Source: Aurantimonas coralicida DSM 14790 (GTDB lineage Bacteria; Pseudomonadota; Alphaproteobacteria; Rhizobiales; Rhizobiaceae). From it: 64,000 nt of DNA. Below, piece by piece: positions 1 through 6,776 of the stretch. The notes beneath the pieces are model-generated. The model searched no databases, was not told the DNA's origin, and saw nothing but the letters and a program-made list of their open reading frames with translations. Within the stretch, counting starts at the first letter, position 1. Every line of letters starts with the position of its first letter. The stretch spans positions 62,001 to 126,000 of the forward strand of contig NZ_ATXK01000006.1 of assembly GCF_000421645.1 (NCBI RefSeq). Reading direction: 5' to 3'. The position numbers were made by a program, and so were the translations under genes.

Positions 1-341
1 CCGGGCTCTCTCTCGTCGCGCTCGCCGAGCATGAACTGCAGATATTTCGCCTGGAGGGGGCGGACACTGACGCTGGCCTCGGCAACGCCTTTGGTCGCGC
101 CCTTCCTTGTGTTCGCCACAACGGACGACGACTTCTTGCCCGGACGGATTTTCGTGAATCTGGAAGGGCCGCCCTCGATATTCCGCTCGAAGCGCCCTTC
201 CATCTGGCGGACGGACGCCGTTGCGACATCGTTGACGGCGGTCTGCAAGGCGTCCGCAAAAGCATATTTCCCGAGCGCCTGGAACCGAAGTTCCAGCTCG
301 TCCAGCCCAGAAATGTCGATTAAGGTGTCGTCCCGGATCAT
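1..341 (-). CDS. Probable phage structural (minor tail or head-tail) protein, 3' end outside window
   Basis: The reading frame is open from an ATG at 341 to the window edge, giving 113 codons. The start follows a GGGGAC-type ribosome site about 3-8 bases upstream. The visible part begins MIRDDTLIDISGLDELELR and is a mixed helix and basic segment with a K/R-rich stretch near residue 65, followed by VSVRPLQAKYLQFML. Small phage head-tail or minor tail proteins of the gp10 type have this kind of N-terminal helix and basic middle, but I see no diagnostic motif. It reads leftward like the next two genes, so it probably belongs to a late leftward operon. The assignment is inference from style and context. 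Confidence 0.5.
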   Translation of the reverse strand, partial: MIRDDTLIDISGLDELELRFQALGKYAFADALQTAVNDVATASVRQMEGRFERNIEGGPSRFTKIRPGKKSSSVVANTRKGATKGVAEASVSVRPLQAKYLQFMLGERDEREP

Positions 342-409
342 GCCGTCCCCGCCTGTGTAGCGGGGATCCGATCATGTGCAGTGGCCCCTTTTCACGGGGT
401 GTCGTGAGA

Positions 410-820
410 TTATTTGTAGAGGTAGGCGACGGCATCCTCGCGGAAGACTGCGTACTCGGCCCATGCGGCTTGGCTAGCCGCCTGACGCTTGGCCTCTGCT
501 TCGCCGGCAATGCGGTCTGCCTCGGCCCGGGCGGCGGCCTTTTCGGCCTTCTGGGCTTCGTATGCTTCCGCTGCTCGCTGCTCCTCCACCAGCTCCTCCC
601 ACAGTCCCTCGGTCTCCCCGAACTGGGCATGGAAGCGATAGAGCGACTGGTAATAAGGGGACAACGCAAAAAGATCGCCGGCGCGAGGGGTGTCCTCGGC
701 CGGCGCAGTCAGGTTCTGATAGACGCCGCATGCGGCGCGTGTGCCAGATATAGCACGGCCGCACGCGTGAGGCGAGGGCTGTTCCGTAGGGAAAAGCGGC
801 AGCTGTCGATCGTCAGTCAT
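410..820 (-). CDS. Hypothetical protein with Ala/Glu-rich helical C-terminus
   Basis: This 136-residue protein has an ATG start that overlaps the TGA of the upstream gene (ATGA at 817-820), so it is probably translationally coupled. Residues 1-55 are irregular (MTDDRQLPLFPTEQ, then CGRA). Residues 70-125 form a long charged helix with alternating Ala, Glu, Lys and Arg, likely coiled coil. No enzymatic motif is visible. Its place between a virion-like gene and a long acidic-tailed gene suggests a phage morphogenesis or chaperone-like accessory role, but the sequence does not show that directly. Confidence 0.65.
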   Translation of the reverse strand: MTDDRQLPLFPTEQPSPHACGRAISGTRAACGVYQNLTAPAEDTPRAGDLFALSPYYQSLYRFHAQFGETEGLWEELVEEQRAAEAYEAQKAEKAAARAEADRIAGEAEAKRQAASQAAWAEYAVFREDAVAYLYK

Positions 821-1854
821 GCCGCTTTCTCCATATCGTCGTCGCTGTCCTCGCTGTCATCCTCATCGGGGTTGACCGGGTACTCGTCAGGAAGGGAGAC
901 AGTCGCCGGAATGCCGAATTCATCGCCCTCCGGCGGTGCCTGGATATCGTCGTCCCGAAGGGGATCCTGCACGTCCTCGTCGATCGCCGGGGCATCCTCG
1001 ACATCCGCGACTGGGGCGGGATGGGCTTCCACCACCGGCTCCTGAGGCGTCTCGACCTTGGCCGCTGGCGGAACCTCGGTCGGGGTCGCATCGACGGCAG
1101 CAGCCAGACCGGCGGGGAGATCGCCATCGTCGTGCTTCTCACGCTGCTTGATCAGGACGTTCATCGCCCAGGCCGGTGGTTCGACAGACCCGTCAAGCCA
1201 GGCCTCGATGTCGGTCATGGTGACCACCGTGCGCTTGTCTTCGTCGATGTACGGATTGCCAGAGAGGACGATCGCCGAAGTCGGGACCGTCTCCCAGAGA
1301 TTCGCGAACATGCCAGCCCTAGCCAGCCGGCTGTGGGTCTCTGCGTCGATCTCTGCCCGCTCCTCTCTCGTCGGACCGGATCCGCGCAGCCGGCGGACCT
1401 CCAACTGCCGCTTGCCGATCGGTTTGGCATTCCCCTCGATAACGGTCTTCTGTGCGAACCCGTTCGAGACCCTCGACAGCTTGTCGTGATCGCAGTCCCA
1501 GACCAAGCCGTACTGCACCATCAAGACCGTCTTGCCAGGCGTCCTGGTCGCTTTCCTGTAGACCCTCTGGACCTCTCCGACCGCCAGATACTCGCGCCGG
1601 ACCTTCACCTGCCTATGGTTGTAGCCGGCCGTCTTCTCGAAGACGGGCTGCCCGTGCGACCCCCGTCCGGCGACGACGGGCAGGCACTGGCGGACGCGGA
1701 TGACGTCGCCGACGCGCAGGTCATCGGTGCCGGCTTCCAGCCACTCGACGCCGTTCTCGGTGAGTCCTTCGAGGACGTCCTGGGGAATCGTCGCCGCGTC
1801 GTTCTCATCGACGAGAACGTGGTTGGGCGTAGGGTCGTATCGCTTCGGTCGCAT
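817..1854 (-). CDS. Hypothetical phage protein with long acidic tail
   Basis: The protein has 345 residues when started at the ATG at 1854, which has a strong AGGAG site five bases upstream. The frame is open further upstream, but that segment is Arg/Pro/Ser-rich and has no ribosome site. The N-terminal two thirds is a globular mix (MRPKRYDPTPNHVLVDEND, later VLMVQYGLVWDCDHD). From about residue 265 to the end it is a disordered, strongly acidic Ala/Pro/Asp/Glu tail ending in repeated Asp/Glu/Ser. Acidic tails of this type occur on DNA-mimicking or scaffold-like phage proteins. No family is recognised. It leads a leftward group with the two genes downstream. Confidence 0.7.
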   Translation of the reverse strand: MRPKRYDPTPNHVLVDENDAATIPQDVLEGLTENGVEWLEAGTDDLRVGDVIRVRQCLPVVAGRGSHGQPVFEKTAGYNHRQVKVRREYLAVGEVQRVYRKATRTPGKTVLMVQYGLVWDCDHDKLSRVSNGFAQKTVIEGNAKPIGKRQLEVRRLRGSGPTREERAEIDAETHSRLARAGMFANLWETVPTSAIVLSGNPYIDEDKRTVVTMTDIEAWLDGSVEPPAWAMNVLIKQREKHDDGDLPAGLAAAVDATPTEVPPAAKVETPQEPVVEAHPAPVADVEDAPAIDEDVQDPLRDDDIQAPPEGDEFGIPATVSLPDEYPVNPDEDDSEDSDDDMEKAA

Positions 1855-2372
1855 CTGGTCTCCTGTCCGTCGTTCCTGTCCGACACGACAAAGATGAGAC
1901 CTCTTAACGCATTGATCAAGCTCATCGATTTCGGGCGGTGGTCGGGACGGGACGGAACCGCGATGCGATTGCCATGACCACCTGAGACGCGAAATTTGGG
2001 GTCTCTGGTGGCAAGGTCGGGCCGTCGGCGAGTGCGGAGCCATCCGAGCGGACTAAGCGCCACACGGGGCGGTTCTGACGGTTAGGCGGGACGAAATTTA
2101 TTTTCGGGGAGCGCCGACGACAGATCTCTCCGGCTATCCCCGGCCAGGGTGGGAGGATTGGGTTCGTCTGAACCGCCTCTGCCTCTCCGGACTATCTCCA
2201 GGCGACGTTCGGTGATAAACCTCGACCAGGAGTGAGAGCGAATGGGATTGGCGCGCAGCGCCCACGATGTCCCCCGTCTCAGCCTCCGCCACGGTAGAGT
2301 GGTAGGCGCACCCTGGGCTCGCCGGAGGCGAGACCAACTGTCAGAATCAAGAATCATAGATAGGTATTAGTC

Positions 2373-2393
2373 ATCTACTACTCCGTAGTAGAT
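2373..2393. repeat. Perfect inverted repeat, 9-bp arms, 3-base centre
   Basis: ATCTACTAC and GTAGTAGAT flank TCC. It lies at the left side of a gene-poor block, and ten bases further right is a second perfect palindrome, TACGCGCGTA (2402-2411). The short centre suits a dimeric repressor site or a small hairpin. No poly-T run follows on either strand, so a terminator is less likely. Confidence 0.6.
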
Positions 2394-2421
2394 AAATCCC
2401 GTACGCGCGTATGTCGCATCG

Positions 2422-2505
2422 CTTAAGTGATCGGATGGCAGCTTCGAGGCGTTTCGGTCGATCCCGTCAGCTATAGGTGATCGCATGGTCATCCGATCTC
2501 TTAAG
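2422..2505. repeat. Pair of 16-bp inverted repeats (one mismatch), 52-bp spacer
   Basis: CTTAAGTGATCGGATG at 2422-2437 and CATCCGATCTCTTAAG at 2490-2505 are reverse complements apart from one base. The arms are too far apart for a simple transcription stop and could be paired protein-binding sites or part of a replication or partition locus. The block contains no convincing gene. Confidence 0.6.
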
Positions 2506-2626
2506 TCATCTGCCACGTCACCCCGTATCCCTGCATCGGCATACCCCGTATTTGCTCCAAATCCTCCATCCACGACCATTCCCGAAGATGGTGCAGCCCC
2601 TGCGCCACAGGGGTTCTTGGAGCACG

Positions 2627-2890
2627 ATGGAGCGTCCAAATCGGCATCCATCCGTCCAACGGCGGCGGTCCAACCATGGACGGCGAAAAACGCCACTTTA
2701 GAGGCTCTCTAAACAACGAATTTGGACGCTCCATCCGTCCATCGTCGTCGATGGAAATCCCGTTGGAGAAACCCAGTAATTGTAGGGGCTGATGGAGGGT
2801 CATGGAGCGTCCAAATGACCTCCATCGCGCCATCCATTCTCCATTTAATGGACGTCCATTTCGTTGGACGGTTGGACGCCAAAATGGACG
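2627..2890. repeat. Array of TGGACG/CGTCCA hexamers with three 15-bp copies
   Basis: The 15-mer ATGGAGCGTCCAAAT occurs at 2627-2641 and 2802-2816, and inverted at 2720-2734. The hexamer TGGACG or its complement CGTCCA occurs, by eye, at 2633, 2653, 2677, 2723, 2736, 2808, 2849, 2853, 2865, 2873 and 2885. The copies at 2849 and 2853 form the perfect 14-bp palindrome AATGGACGTCCATT (2847-2860). Chance would give far fewer than one in this length. The array ends about 55 bp before the small gene at 2946. Iteron-type origin, partition site or operator array are the reasonable readings. Confidence 0.75.
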
Positions 2891-2945
2891 ATGGGGAACG
2901 ATCGCCCCGTCCTCGGCCTTCCCTCCCGAGAAAGAGGAGGTAGGC

Positions 2946-3104
2946 ATGCCAGAAGAACGCAGGAAATGGGATGGCGACGAGCCGGCTGCTGCCGACACGG
3001 ACGACAAGGAACAGGACCAGAGGAAGAAGGACGGCAAGAGCGGTGTCCCTGATTTCGACCGGTCGGCGACGGACCCCGACGTGATCAAACACGACGGCCC
3101 CTGA
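2946..3104 (+). CDS. Small highly charged hypothetical protein
   Basis: This 52-residue protein has an almost ideal ribosome site, AGGAGG, five bases before the ATG. It is almost entirely hydrophilic (MPEERRKWDGDEPAAADTDD, then KEQDQRKKDGKSG) and probably disordered. It sits directly downstream of the TGGACG array and is followed by a hairpin at 3134-3157. No family is recognised. The strong translation signal is the main reason to accept it as real. Confidence 0.62.
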   Translation: MPEERRKWDGDEPAAADTDDKEQDQRKKDGKSGVPDFDRSATDPDVIKHDGP

Positions 3105-3133
3105 CCGGTCGGGTGACCCCGAGAATCAAGGAG

Positions 3134-3157
3134 GCCGCCCAGGGGAGACCGGGCGGC
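3134..3157 (+). terminator. Weak hairpin terminator between convergent genes
   Basis: GCCGCCC (3134-3140) pairs with GGGCGGC (3151-3157) around a ten-base loop. The + strand continues TTCTGC, a poor U-run. It lies between the 3' ends of the gene ending at 3104 and the leftward gene ending at 3186, so it could serve either. Confidence 0.4.
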
Positions 3158-3185
3158 TTCTGCATCTCGTCGATGTCATCTGGCG

Positions 3186-3455
3186 TCATTCGGTCGACGG
3201 CGTCCTCGCCCTGACCCAGGCGATGGTCGCCGCCTGGTCCGCCGGCCGCCCGTCGAGTCCCGGGTCGCCGGAGTCGATGCGACGCCACAAATCCGCCAGG
3301 ACTTGCAGATCCCGTTCGACCACCGGCCTGTGACCCGATGCTTTCTGCCTCACGGTATTGTGGTCTCTACCGAGAACCTCGCCGACTTCTGCCTGGGTCA
3401 GGCCACACAGCGATATCAATGACCGAAAGAGTATCAGTGGATCAGGCGTTGTCAT
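3186..3455 (-). CDS. Small helix-turn-helix DNA-binding protein
   Basis: The protein has 89 residues when started at the ATG at 3455, which overlaps the end of the upstream gene by 14 bases. Residues 18-40 (LTQAEVGEVLGRDHNTVRQK) match the HTH pattern of small XRE/Cro-like regulators. The GRDHNTV segment also resembles the DNA-contacting signature of DnaA domain IV. The remaining residues form two further helices and a polar tail. A phage regulator or replication-control protein is likely. It reads leftward together with 3442-3867. Confidence 0.65.
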   Translation of the reverse strand: MTTPDPLILFRSLISLCGLTQAEVGEVLGRDHNTVRQKASGHRPVVERDLQVLADLWRRIDSGDPGLDGRPADQAATIAWVRARTPSTE

Positions 3456-3867
3456 CGCCACCCTCGGCCGCCGCCGGCACCCGGCTCGCGGTGTCATAGA
3501 CCGCCTCGCGAGGACGAGGGACCACCACGCCACTTGCGATGGCCCGACGGACTGCTTCGCGGGCCTTGGTCAGGCGGTTCGCGACCTCGCCATGACGATC
3601 AACCCACGCTTCGAACGCCGCATCGTCAGGATAGCCGGGCGTTGGGATCTGCAATCCATCCTCGAGATAGGTGATCGAGGCGCGGAAGACACGACCGGCG
3701 GCCGGATCGTGCACCATCGCTTCCAGCGTCGGCCGGCACCGATCGTCTTTGCCAGTGACGGTCGTGAGAGTAGCTGCGGACACGAACCGGCCGTCGCCGA
3801 TCGCGGCCCGTCCCCCGGTGAGATTTAAGTCGCCGCGAGTGGCTGCAAGGACATTGTGTGATGGCAT
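3442..3867 (-). CDS. Hypothetical phage protein
   Basis: This 141-residue protein has a good ribosome site (AAAGGAG) seven bases before the ATG at 3867. It contains a beta-rich N-terminal half (residues 10-75, including RVFRASITYLEDGLQIP) and a helical segment (residues 85-115) with AFEAWVDRHGEVANRLTKA. No conserved catalytic pattern is seen. A terminator-like hairpin lies only about 25 bases upstream of its start and a promoter-like box lies beyond that, so expression may be controlled by attenuation. It is probably cotranscribed with the HTH gene downstream. Confidence 0.65.
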   Translation of the reverse strand: MPSHNVLAATRGDLNLTGGRAAIGDGRFVSAATLTTVTGKDDRCRPTLEAMVHDPAAGRVFRASITYLEDGLQIPTPGYPDDAAFEAWVDRHGEVANRLTKAREAVRRAIASGVVVPRPREAVYDTASRVPAAAEGGDDNA

Positions 3868-3892
3868 CGATCATCTCCTTTCGTCGCTGATG

Positions 3893-3926
3893 AAAAAGGC
3901 CCCCGGCAAGGGGTTGCCGAGGGCCT
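3893..3926 (-). terminator. Strong intrinsic terminator, possibly an attenuator
   Basis: On the minus strand a 13-position stem with one mismatch, loop CCCC, is followed by TTTTT at 3897-3893. This is the clearest intrinsic terminator in the element. It can end the leftward gene 4082-4450. A TTGACA box lies at 4017-4022 between that gene and the hairpin, so the hairpin may instead interrupt the leader of the gene starting at 3867. Confidence 0.8.
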
Positions 3927-3992
3927 GGGCTGGTTCAACGAACGCGAGGGGCGGTAGGCCTCATCGCCAGTGCTCTCCGTCGCGTCTGACGC

Positions 3993-4022
3993 TACACTCC
4001 AACATTTTGTGACGGGTGTCAA
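3993..4022 (-). promoter_or_regulatory. Candidate leftward promoter
   Basis: A consensus -35 hexamer TTGACA occupies 4017-4022 on the minus strand. At 18-bp spacing the -10 position reads AGTGTA, which is weak. Transcription would start near 3985 and run through the hairpin at 3893-3926 before the gene at 3867. There is no experimental support and the -10 match is poor. Confidence 0.35.
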
Positions 4023-4081
4023 GTGCTATCTCGTGTCACCCCGTGCGTCGGACTAACGTAGCGGTCGGCAGGGTTGTGGTG

Positions 4082-4450
4082 TCACACCGTATCCATCCGG
4101 GTCGCCTCCAAATCCCGCCACATGGCTTTCTCACTCAGTGCGGCACGGACACATCGCCCGTCCTGATGATCGCCGATCCGCCGGCCGACCGCCTGGCGGG
4201 CATCGCGACCGCGCACCCCCTTCCGCTTCAGACCCGCAACGGCCGCATCGACGGTCTCCGTGATAAGACTACCGGCATCCAGCGTCATGCCAGGAGCCTC
4301 ACTCAGGACATGGAAGAGCGCTTCCAGAATCATCCTGTCGACCAGCCGCGGGTCAGGCCGGCCTGGATTCTGCTGCCGCCACCTCTCCGTCCTGGCTGCG
4401 GCGTCCGCCCGGCGCTGGGAAGGGGATTTCCTCTTTATCGAATTGTTCAT
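4082..4450 (-). CDS. Hypothetical basic phage protein
   Basis: The protein has 122 residues from the ATG at 4450, with GGAG about ten bases upstream. The N-terminal 40 residues are very basic (MNNSIKRKSPSQRRADAAAR), followed by RPDPRLVDRMILEALFHVL, a helical pair, and another Arg/Gly-rich stretch around residue 85. It is probably a DNA- or RNA-binding protein, but no named fold is recognised. It is divergent from the gene at 4497, with 46 bp between the starts, so a shared control region is likely. Confidence 0.62.
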   Translation of the reverse strand: MNNSIKRKSPSQRRADAAARTERWRQQNPGRPDPRLVDRMILEALFHVLSEAPGMTLDAGSLITETVDAAVAGLKRKGVRGRDARQAVGRRIGDHQDGRCVRAALSEKAMWRDLEATRMDTV

Positions 4451-4496
4451 GATTTCATGCTCCGATGTGGGCACACACGGCGATGGAGGCCTGGGA

Positions 4497-4763
4497 ATGC
4501 GTAATTTCATCCACGGAATGGAAGCAGGGATTTTCTCGGCGCTGGTCGGTGCCGCGAATGCGACCGGGAGCCGTCAGCGGCAGCCGGAGCGCATCCGTGT
4601 CATCCGCCAGACTTCGCGTGGCAGCATCGACCGCCTGATCGCAGCCCTGCGGAGCGAGACCACGCGCGCAAACGACCTGGCCGACGAGAACGAGGTCCTG
4701 CGCCGGCGACTGGCCGCGGCGAACCGGGCGGCACTGACCGCACTGCAGTCCAGCAAGCGCTAG
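4497..4763 (+). CDS. Small coiled-coil protein
   Basis: This 88-residue protein starts at the ATG at 4497, seven bases after GGAGG. Residues 40-85 form a leucine-zipper-like helix (SIDRLIAALRSETTRANDLA, then ENEVLRRRLAAANRAA) with heptad hydrophobics, so it probably dimerises. Its stop codon overlaps the stop of the convergent gene at 4760. It is divergently placed from the basic protein at 4450. A regulatory or adaptor role fits the position but is not shown. Confidence 0.6.
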   Translation: MRNFIHGMEAGIFSALVGAANATGSRQRQPERIRVIRQTSRGSIDRLIAALRSETTRANDLADENEVLRRRLAAANRAALTALQSSKR

Positions 4764-5437
4764 ATTCCATAGTCGTCGATCTCGTCTTCCGGCACGCCGG
4801 CCCGACGCTGCGCCTCGACCCACAGCGCACGGCGATCGATCAGGTGGATGTCGTCCCTTTCGACTGCCTCGTCGACCAGCTCGCAGTAGTGATCCCAAGT
4901 AGTCCAGCCGCGTGTCCTCTCCGCCTCCCGCATCGCCTCGAGCCGTTCCTGGGCGGCTGCTAGATCGATGTTTTGGTACGACGGCAGGCACTGCAGCTCG
5001 CGGTGTCCGGACAGGTGACCTAGCAGCGTTGCCTCCGGCATATGCCGGATCGTGCGCCTGTCGCCATCCGTCAGGCTCCGGACCCAAGGCAGGATCCAAG
5101 TGCTGTCGTGGGTTTCGTCGAAGAAGGCATCGTCGAGTTCCCGCCCGTCGTCGATGAGGTCGCAGGCCTGCTTCACGAGTCTGGTCAGCGCCGCATGCGC
5201 GATAGCCGTTTGCCGGGCCGACCTCTCTCTGTCTCGTTGATCGTCAGTGAGGGAAGACACCGCCATCGCCTCCTTGGCGTCCGGCACCTCGACAATCTCA
5301 GTGTCGAATTCTGGTGCGGGGCCACCGAACACCGACCTCCAGATCCATTCGACACCGCCGGCGACCGCGACCGGAACGAGCACTGTCGCCCGCAGTGCCC
5401 TCATGATCGCCTTGAGGAAACTCCCGATCTTTCCCAT
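4760..5437 (-). CDS. Hypothetical protein with N-terminal membrane segment
   Basis: This 225-residue protein has a GGAGG site five bases before the ATG at 5437. Residues 12-33 (MRALRATVLVPVAVAGGVEW) form one hydrophobic helix after a basic start, which suggests membrane anchoring with the rest in the cytoplasm. The remaining 190 residues are acidic and helical, with Trp-rich pieces (STWILPWVRSL and TRGWTTWDHYC). No catalytic signature is seen. A single-pass prophage protein transcribed opposite the main operon could be a superinfection-exclusion or lysogenic-conversion factor; that is speculation from topology and position. Confidence 0.65.
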   Translation of the reverse strand: MGKIGSFLKAIMRALRATVLVPVAVAGGVEWIWRSVFGGPAPEFDTEIVEVPDAKEAMAVSSLTDDQRDRERSARQTAIAHAALTRLVKQACDLIDDGRELDDAFFDETHDSTWILPWVRSLTDGDRRTIRHMPEATLLGHLSGHRELQCLPSYQNIDLAAAQERLEAMREAERTRGWTTWDHYCELVDEAVERDDIHLIDRRALWVEAQRRAGVPEDEIDDYGI

Positions 5438-5467
5438 TCCTACCTCCGAATTTATTCCAGTTTTCTA

Positions 5468-5671
5468 ATGAAGTCCCGGATCTTGACATCCCAGATCGTG
5501 AAGTCCGCTTATGAAAGCCGCAACGGGGAGTATGACGAAAAAAAAGTTTGCTTGCTCTCAGCCCCAATGTTTGTTGAGCCGGTGAGCATAGAGGCGCTCA
5601 AAAAGGCGGGTCAAAAGGAGATCGTCTTAAGGCGTGCTATTGAACCGGCCAGCGAATCAGGCAATCTGTGA
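5468..5671 (+). CDS. Possible small gene, hypothetical
   Basis: An ATG at 5468 opens a 67-codon frame, MKSRILTSQIVKSAYESRNG and so on, ending IEPASESGNL. Composition is protein-like (mixed helix, several Lys/Glu pairs) and the base composition is lower in GC than its neighbours, including a run of eight A. There is no clear ribosome site. It lies between a leftward gene and the rightward operon, where a control region is equally likely. Confidence 0.35.
   Translation: MKSRILTSQIVKSAYESRNGEYDEKKVCLLSAPMFVEPVSIEALKKAGQKEIVLRRAIEPASESGNL
5483..5512 (+). promoter_or_regulatory. Candidate rightward promoter
   Basis: TTGACA at 5483-5488 is followed at 18 bp by GCTTAT (5507-5512), a fair -10 for alphaproteobacteria. 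It points toward the rightward phage operon beginning at 5708. It lies inside the doubtful small frame at 5468-5671, so only one of the two readings may hold. Confidence 0.35.
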
Positions 5672-5684
5672 ATACAACATTCAC
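5668..5684. promoter_or_regulatory. Operator-like palindrome upstream of the rightward operon
   Basis: GTGAAT and ATTCAC flank a five-base centre (ACAAC), 23 bp before the first gene of the rightward operon at 5708. The spacing and length suit a dimeric phage repressor. No second copy was found nearby. Confidence 0.45.
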
Positions 5685-5707
5685 GATAGCGAGCGGCGCG
5701 CGTAGCG

Positions 5708-5881
5708 ATGACGACAGAAAACGACAGCAATCAGAACACCGAAAAGGACGCCAAGAAGGGCGATGGCGAGCGTCCGTCGCCCCGGCGGCCGGCGTTCCTC
5801 GATGACGCACCAACTCTGACGCAGACAGCGCATGCGATCGGCAATCTCATGATGAAGCGTCGCGAAAAGCGCGGTTGGTGA
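5708..5881 (+). CDS. Small basic hypothetical protein
   Basis: The ATG at 5708 opens 57 codons (MTTENDSNQNTEKDAKKGDG to KRREKRGW). The first half is polar and disordered; the second half has one helix with a basic end. The ribosome site is weak. It is the first frame of the rightward series and lies just after the palindrome at 5668. Confidence 0.45.
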   Translation: MTTENDSNQNTEKDAKKGDGERPSPRRPAFLDDAPTLTQTAHAIGNLMMKRREKRGW

Positions 5882-5910
5882 TCTCGGGTAAGGCGAAGAG
5901 AGGCCTGGAG

Positions 5911-6300
5911 ATGAAAACAGCATTCGGAAAAGCACACGCGTCTGTCAGAGCGGGGCGCGGCATGACTGCAAACGACTGGGAAGCCGAAACCGGGATCGGG
6001 AAGCGCAGCTTGTTCTTCGCCGAGTCGGGGAAGACGCCAGTGACGATCGATCTCGTCACCGCACTCGTCGAGCCTTGCGTCCTCACCATCGAAGAGCGCT
6101 GCCGACTGGCTCATGGGTGGGCCGAGGCCGGTGCTGACGGCCACCCCGTCCGTTACGAAGTCCGCCCTGGCAGCACCGCGGGGCACAAGGCAGCGGCGAT
6201 GATCGCGACCTTCGCCAACGAACTCGATGATTTGGATTGGGACAACATTCGTTTCGCGATCATCGACATCGTTACGAAGTCGAATGAGGTGGTGGCATGA
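5911..6300 (+). CDS. XRE-like transcriptional regulator candidate
   Basis: The protein has 129 residues if it starts at the ATG at 5911, with AGAGG seven bases upstream; GTG at 5878 and TTG at 5875 are in-frame alternatives. Residues 14-60 (VRAGRGMTANDWEAETGIGK, then SLFFAESGKTPVT) follow the layout of a lambda-repressor-type HTH, where a scaffold helix, a turn and a recognition helix precede FFAESGKT. The C-terminal half is helical. It opens a chain of coupled regulatory genes: its TGA overlaps the next ATG (ATGA at 6297-6300). A phage early regulator is the best guess. Confidence 0.55.
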   Translation: MKTAFGKAHASVRAGRGMTANDWEAETGIGKRSLFFAESGKTPVTIDLVTALVEPCVLTIEERCRLAHGWAEAGADGHPVRYEVRPGSTAGHKAAAMIATFANELDDLDWDNIRFAIIDIVTKSNEVVA

Positions 6301-6776
6301 TGACCCCGATCAAAGTCGAATGGACACCTGAACTCGACGAAGAGCTGCGCCGCCTCGCTGCCACGGGAGCGTCTCCGGCGGCAATCGGCAAAGCGCTCGG
6401 CATCTCGTCGCTGGCGGCGTCGACACGGATGAGCCGTATCCGGGTCCGCCCGCATCTCACTTGGAATCAGCGCGACCGCATTGCCGAACTCCACCGCCAG
6501 GGCTGGCGAGTTTCCAGAATCTCGCGGCAGGTCGGCCTCGACGAGGACGTCATCGTGCAGCAGATCGAGATTGCTGCCGCCGGACTGGATCTCAAGAGCG
6601 ACACTCGATGGACAGATGAGGACGACGCCCTGATCAAAGAGCTGGTCGAAGAGGGCGCTACATCGCGTCAGATCGCAGCGATGCTCTACCGGACGCCCTC
6701 TGCTGTAGATAACCGGCGCGCCGCGATCGGTGCTGTGTCGCCCTGGAGCCGGGCGGGCAGAAGGTCGGCAGCATGA
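6297..6776 (+). CDS. Tandem helix-turn-helix DNA-binding protein, GcrA/SANT-like
   Basis: This 159-residue protein has three repeated units: VEWTPELDEELRRLAATGAS at residues 7-26, a middle unit around WNQRDRIAELHRQGWRVSRI, and RWTDEDDALIKELVEEGATS near residue 104. Each is followed by an HTH of the type SxxxIGKALGISS. The W-T-x-E-x-D/E-x-L starts resemble Myb/SANT-like and GcrA-type modules, so sequence-specific DNA binding is likely. It is coupled at both ends by ATGA overlaps. The specific role in the phage cycle is unknown. Confidence 0.6.
   Translation: MMTPIKVEWTPELDEELRRLAATGASPAAIGKALGISSLAASTRMSRIRVRPHLTWNQRDRIAELHRQGWRVSRISRQVGLDEDVIVQQIEIAAAGLDLKSDTRWTDEDDALIKELVEEGATSRQIAAMLYRTPSAVDNRRAAIGAVSPWSRAGRRSAA

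Larger units (their letters stand above)
1855..2945. other. Gene-poor block of about 1.1 kb with repeats
   Basis: No reading frame here combines a ribosome site with protein-like composition. Frames of 60 to 195 codons exist on both strands but mostly run through the repeat arrays and have low-complexity products. The block holds the hairpins at 2373 and 2402, the inverted pair at 2422/2490 and the hexamer array. It separates leftward genes from a rightward small gene, so it probably contains divergent promoters and may contain a replication or partition site. Confidence 0.6.

Noticed and set aside
31-360. 109-codon rightward frame at the left edge
   Set aside because: It is antisense to a leftward frame with a better start and phage-like protein composition.
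2082-2357. 91-codon leftward frame before the gene-poor block
   Set aside because: No ribosome site and Arg/Ser-rich random composition.
2501-3088. 195-codon leftward frame through the TGGACG array
   Set aside because: It runs across the repeats, has no ribosome site and a Ser/Pro/Trp-rich product; the small rightward gene at 2946 has a far better start signal.
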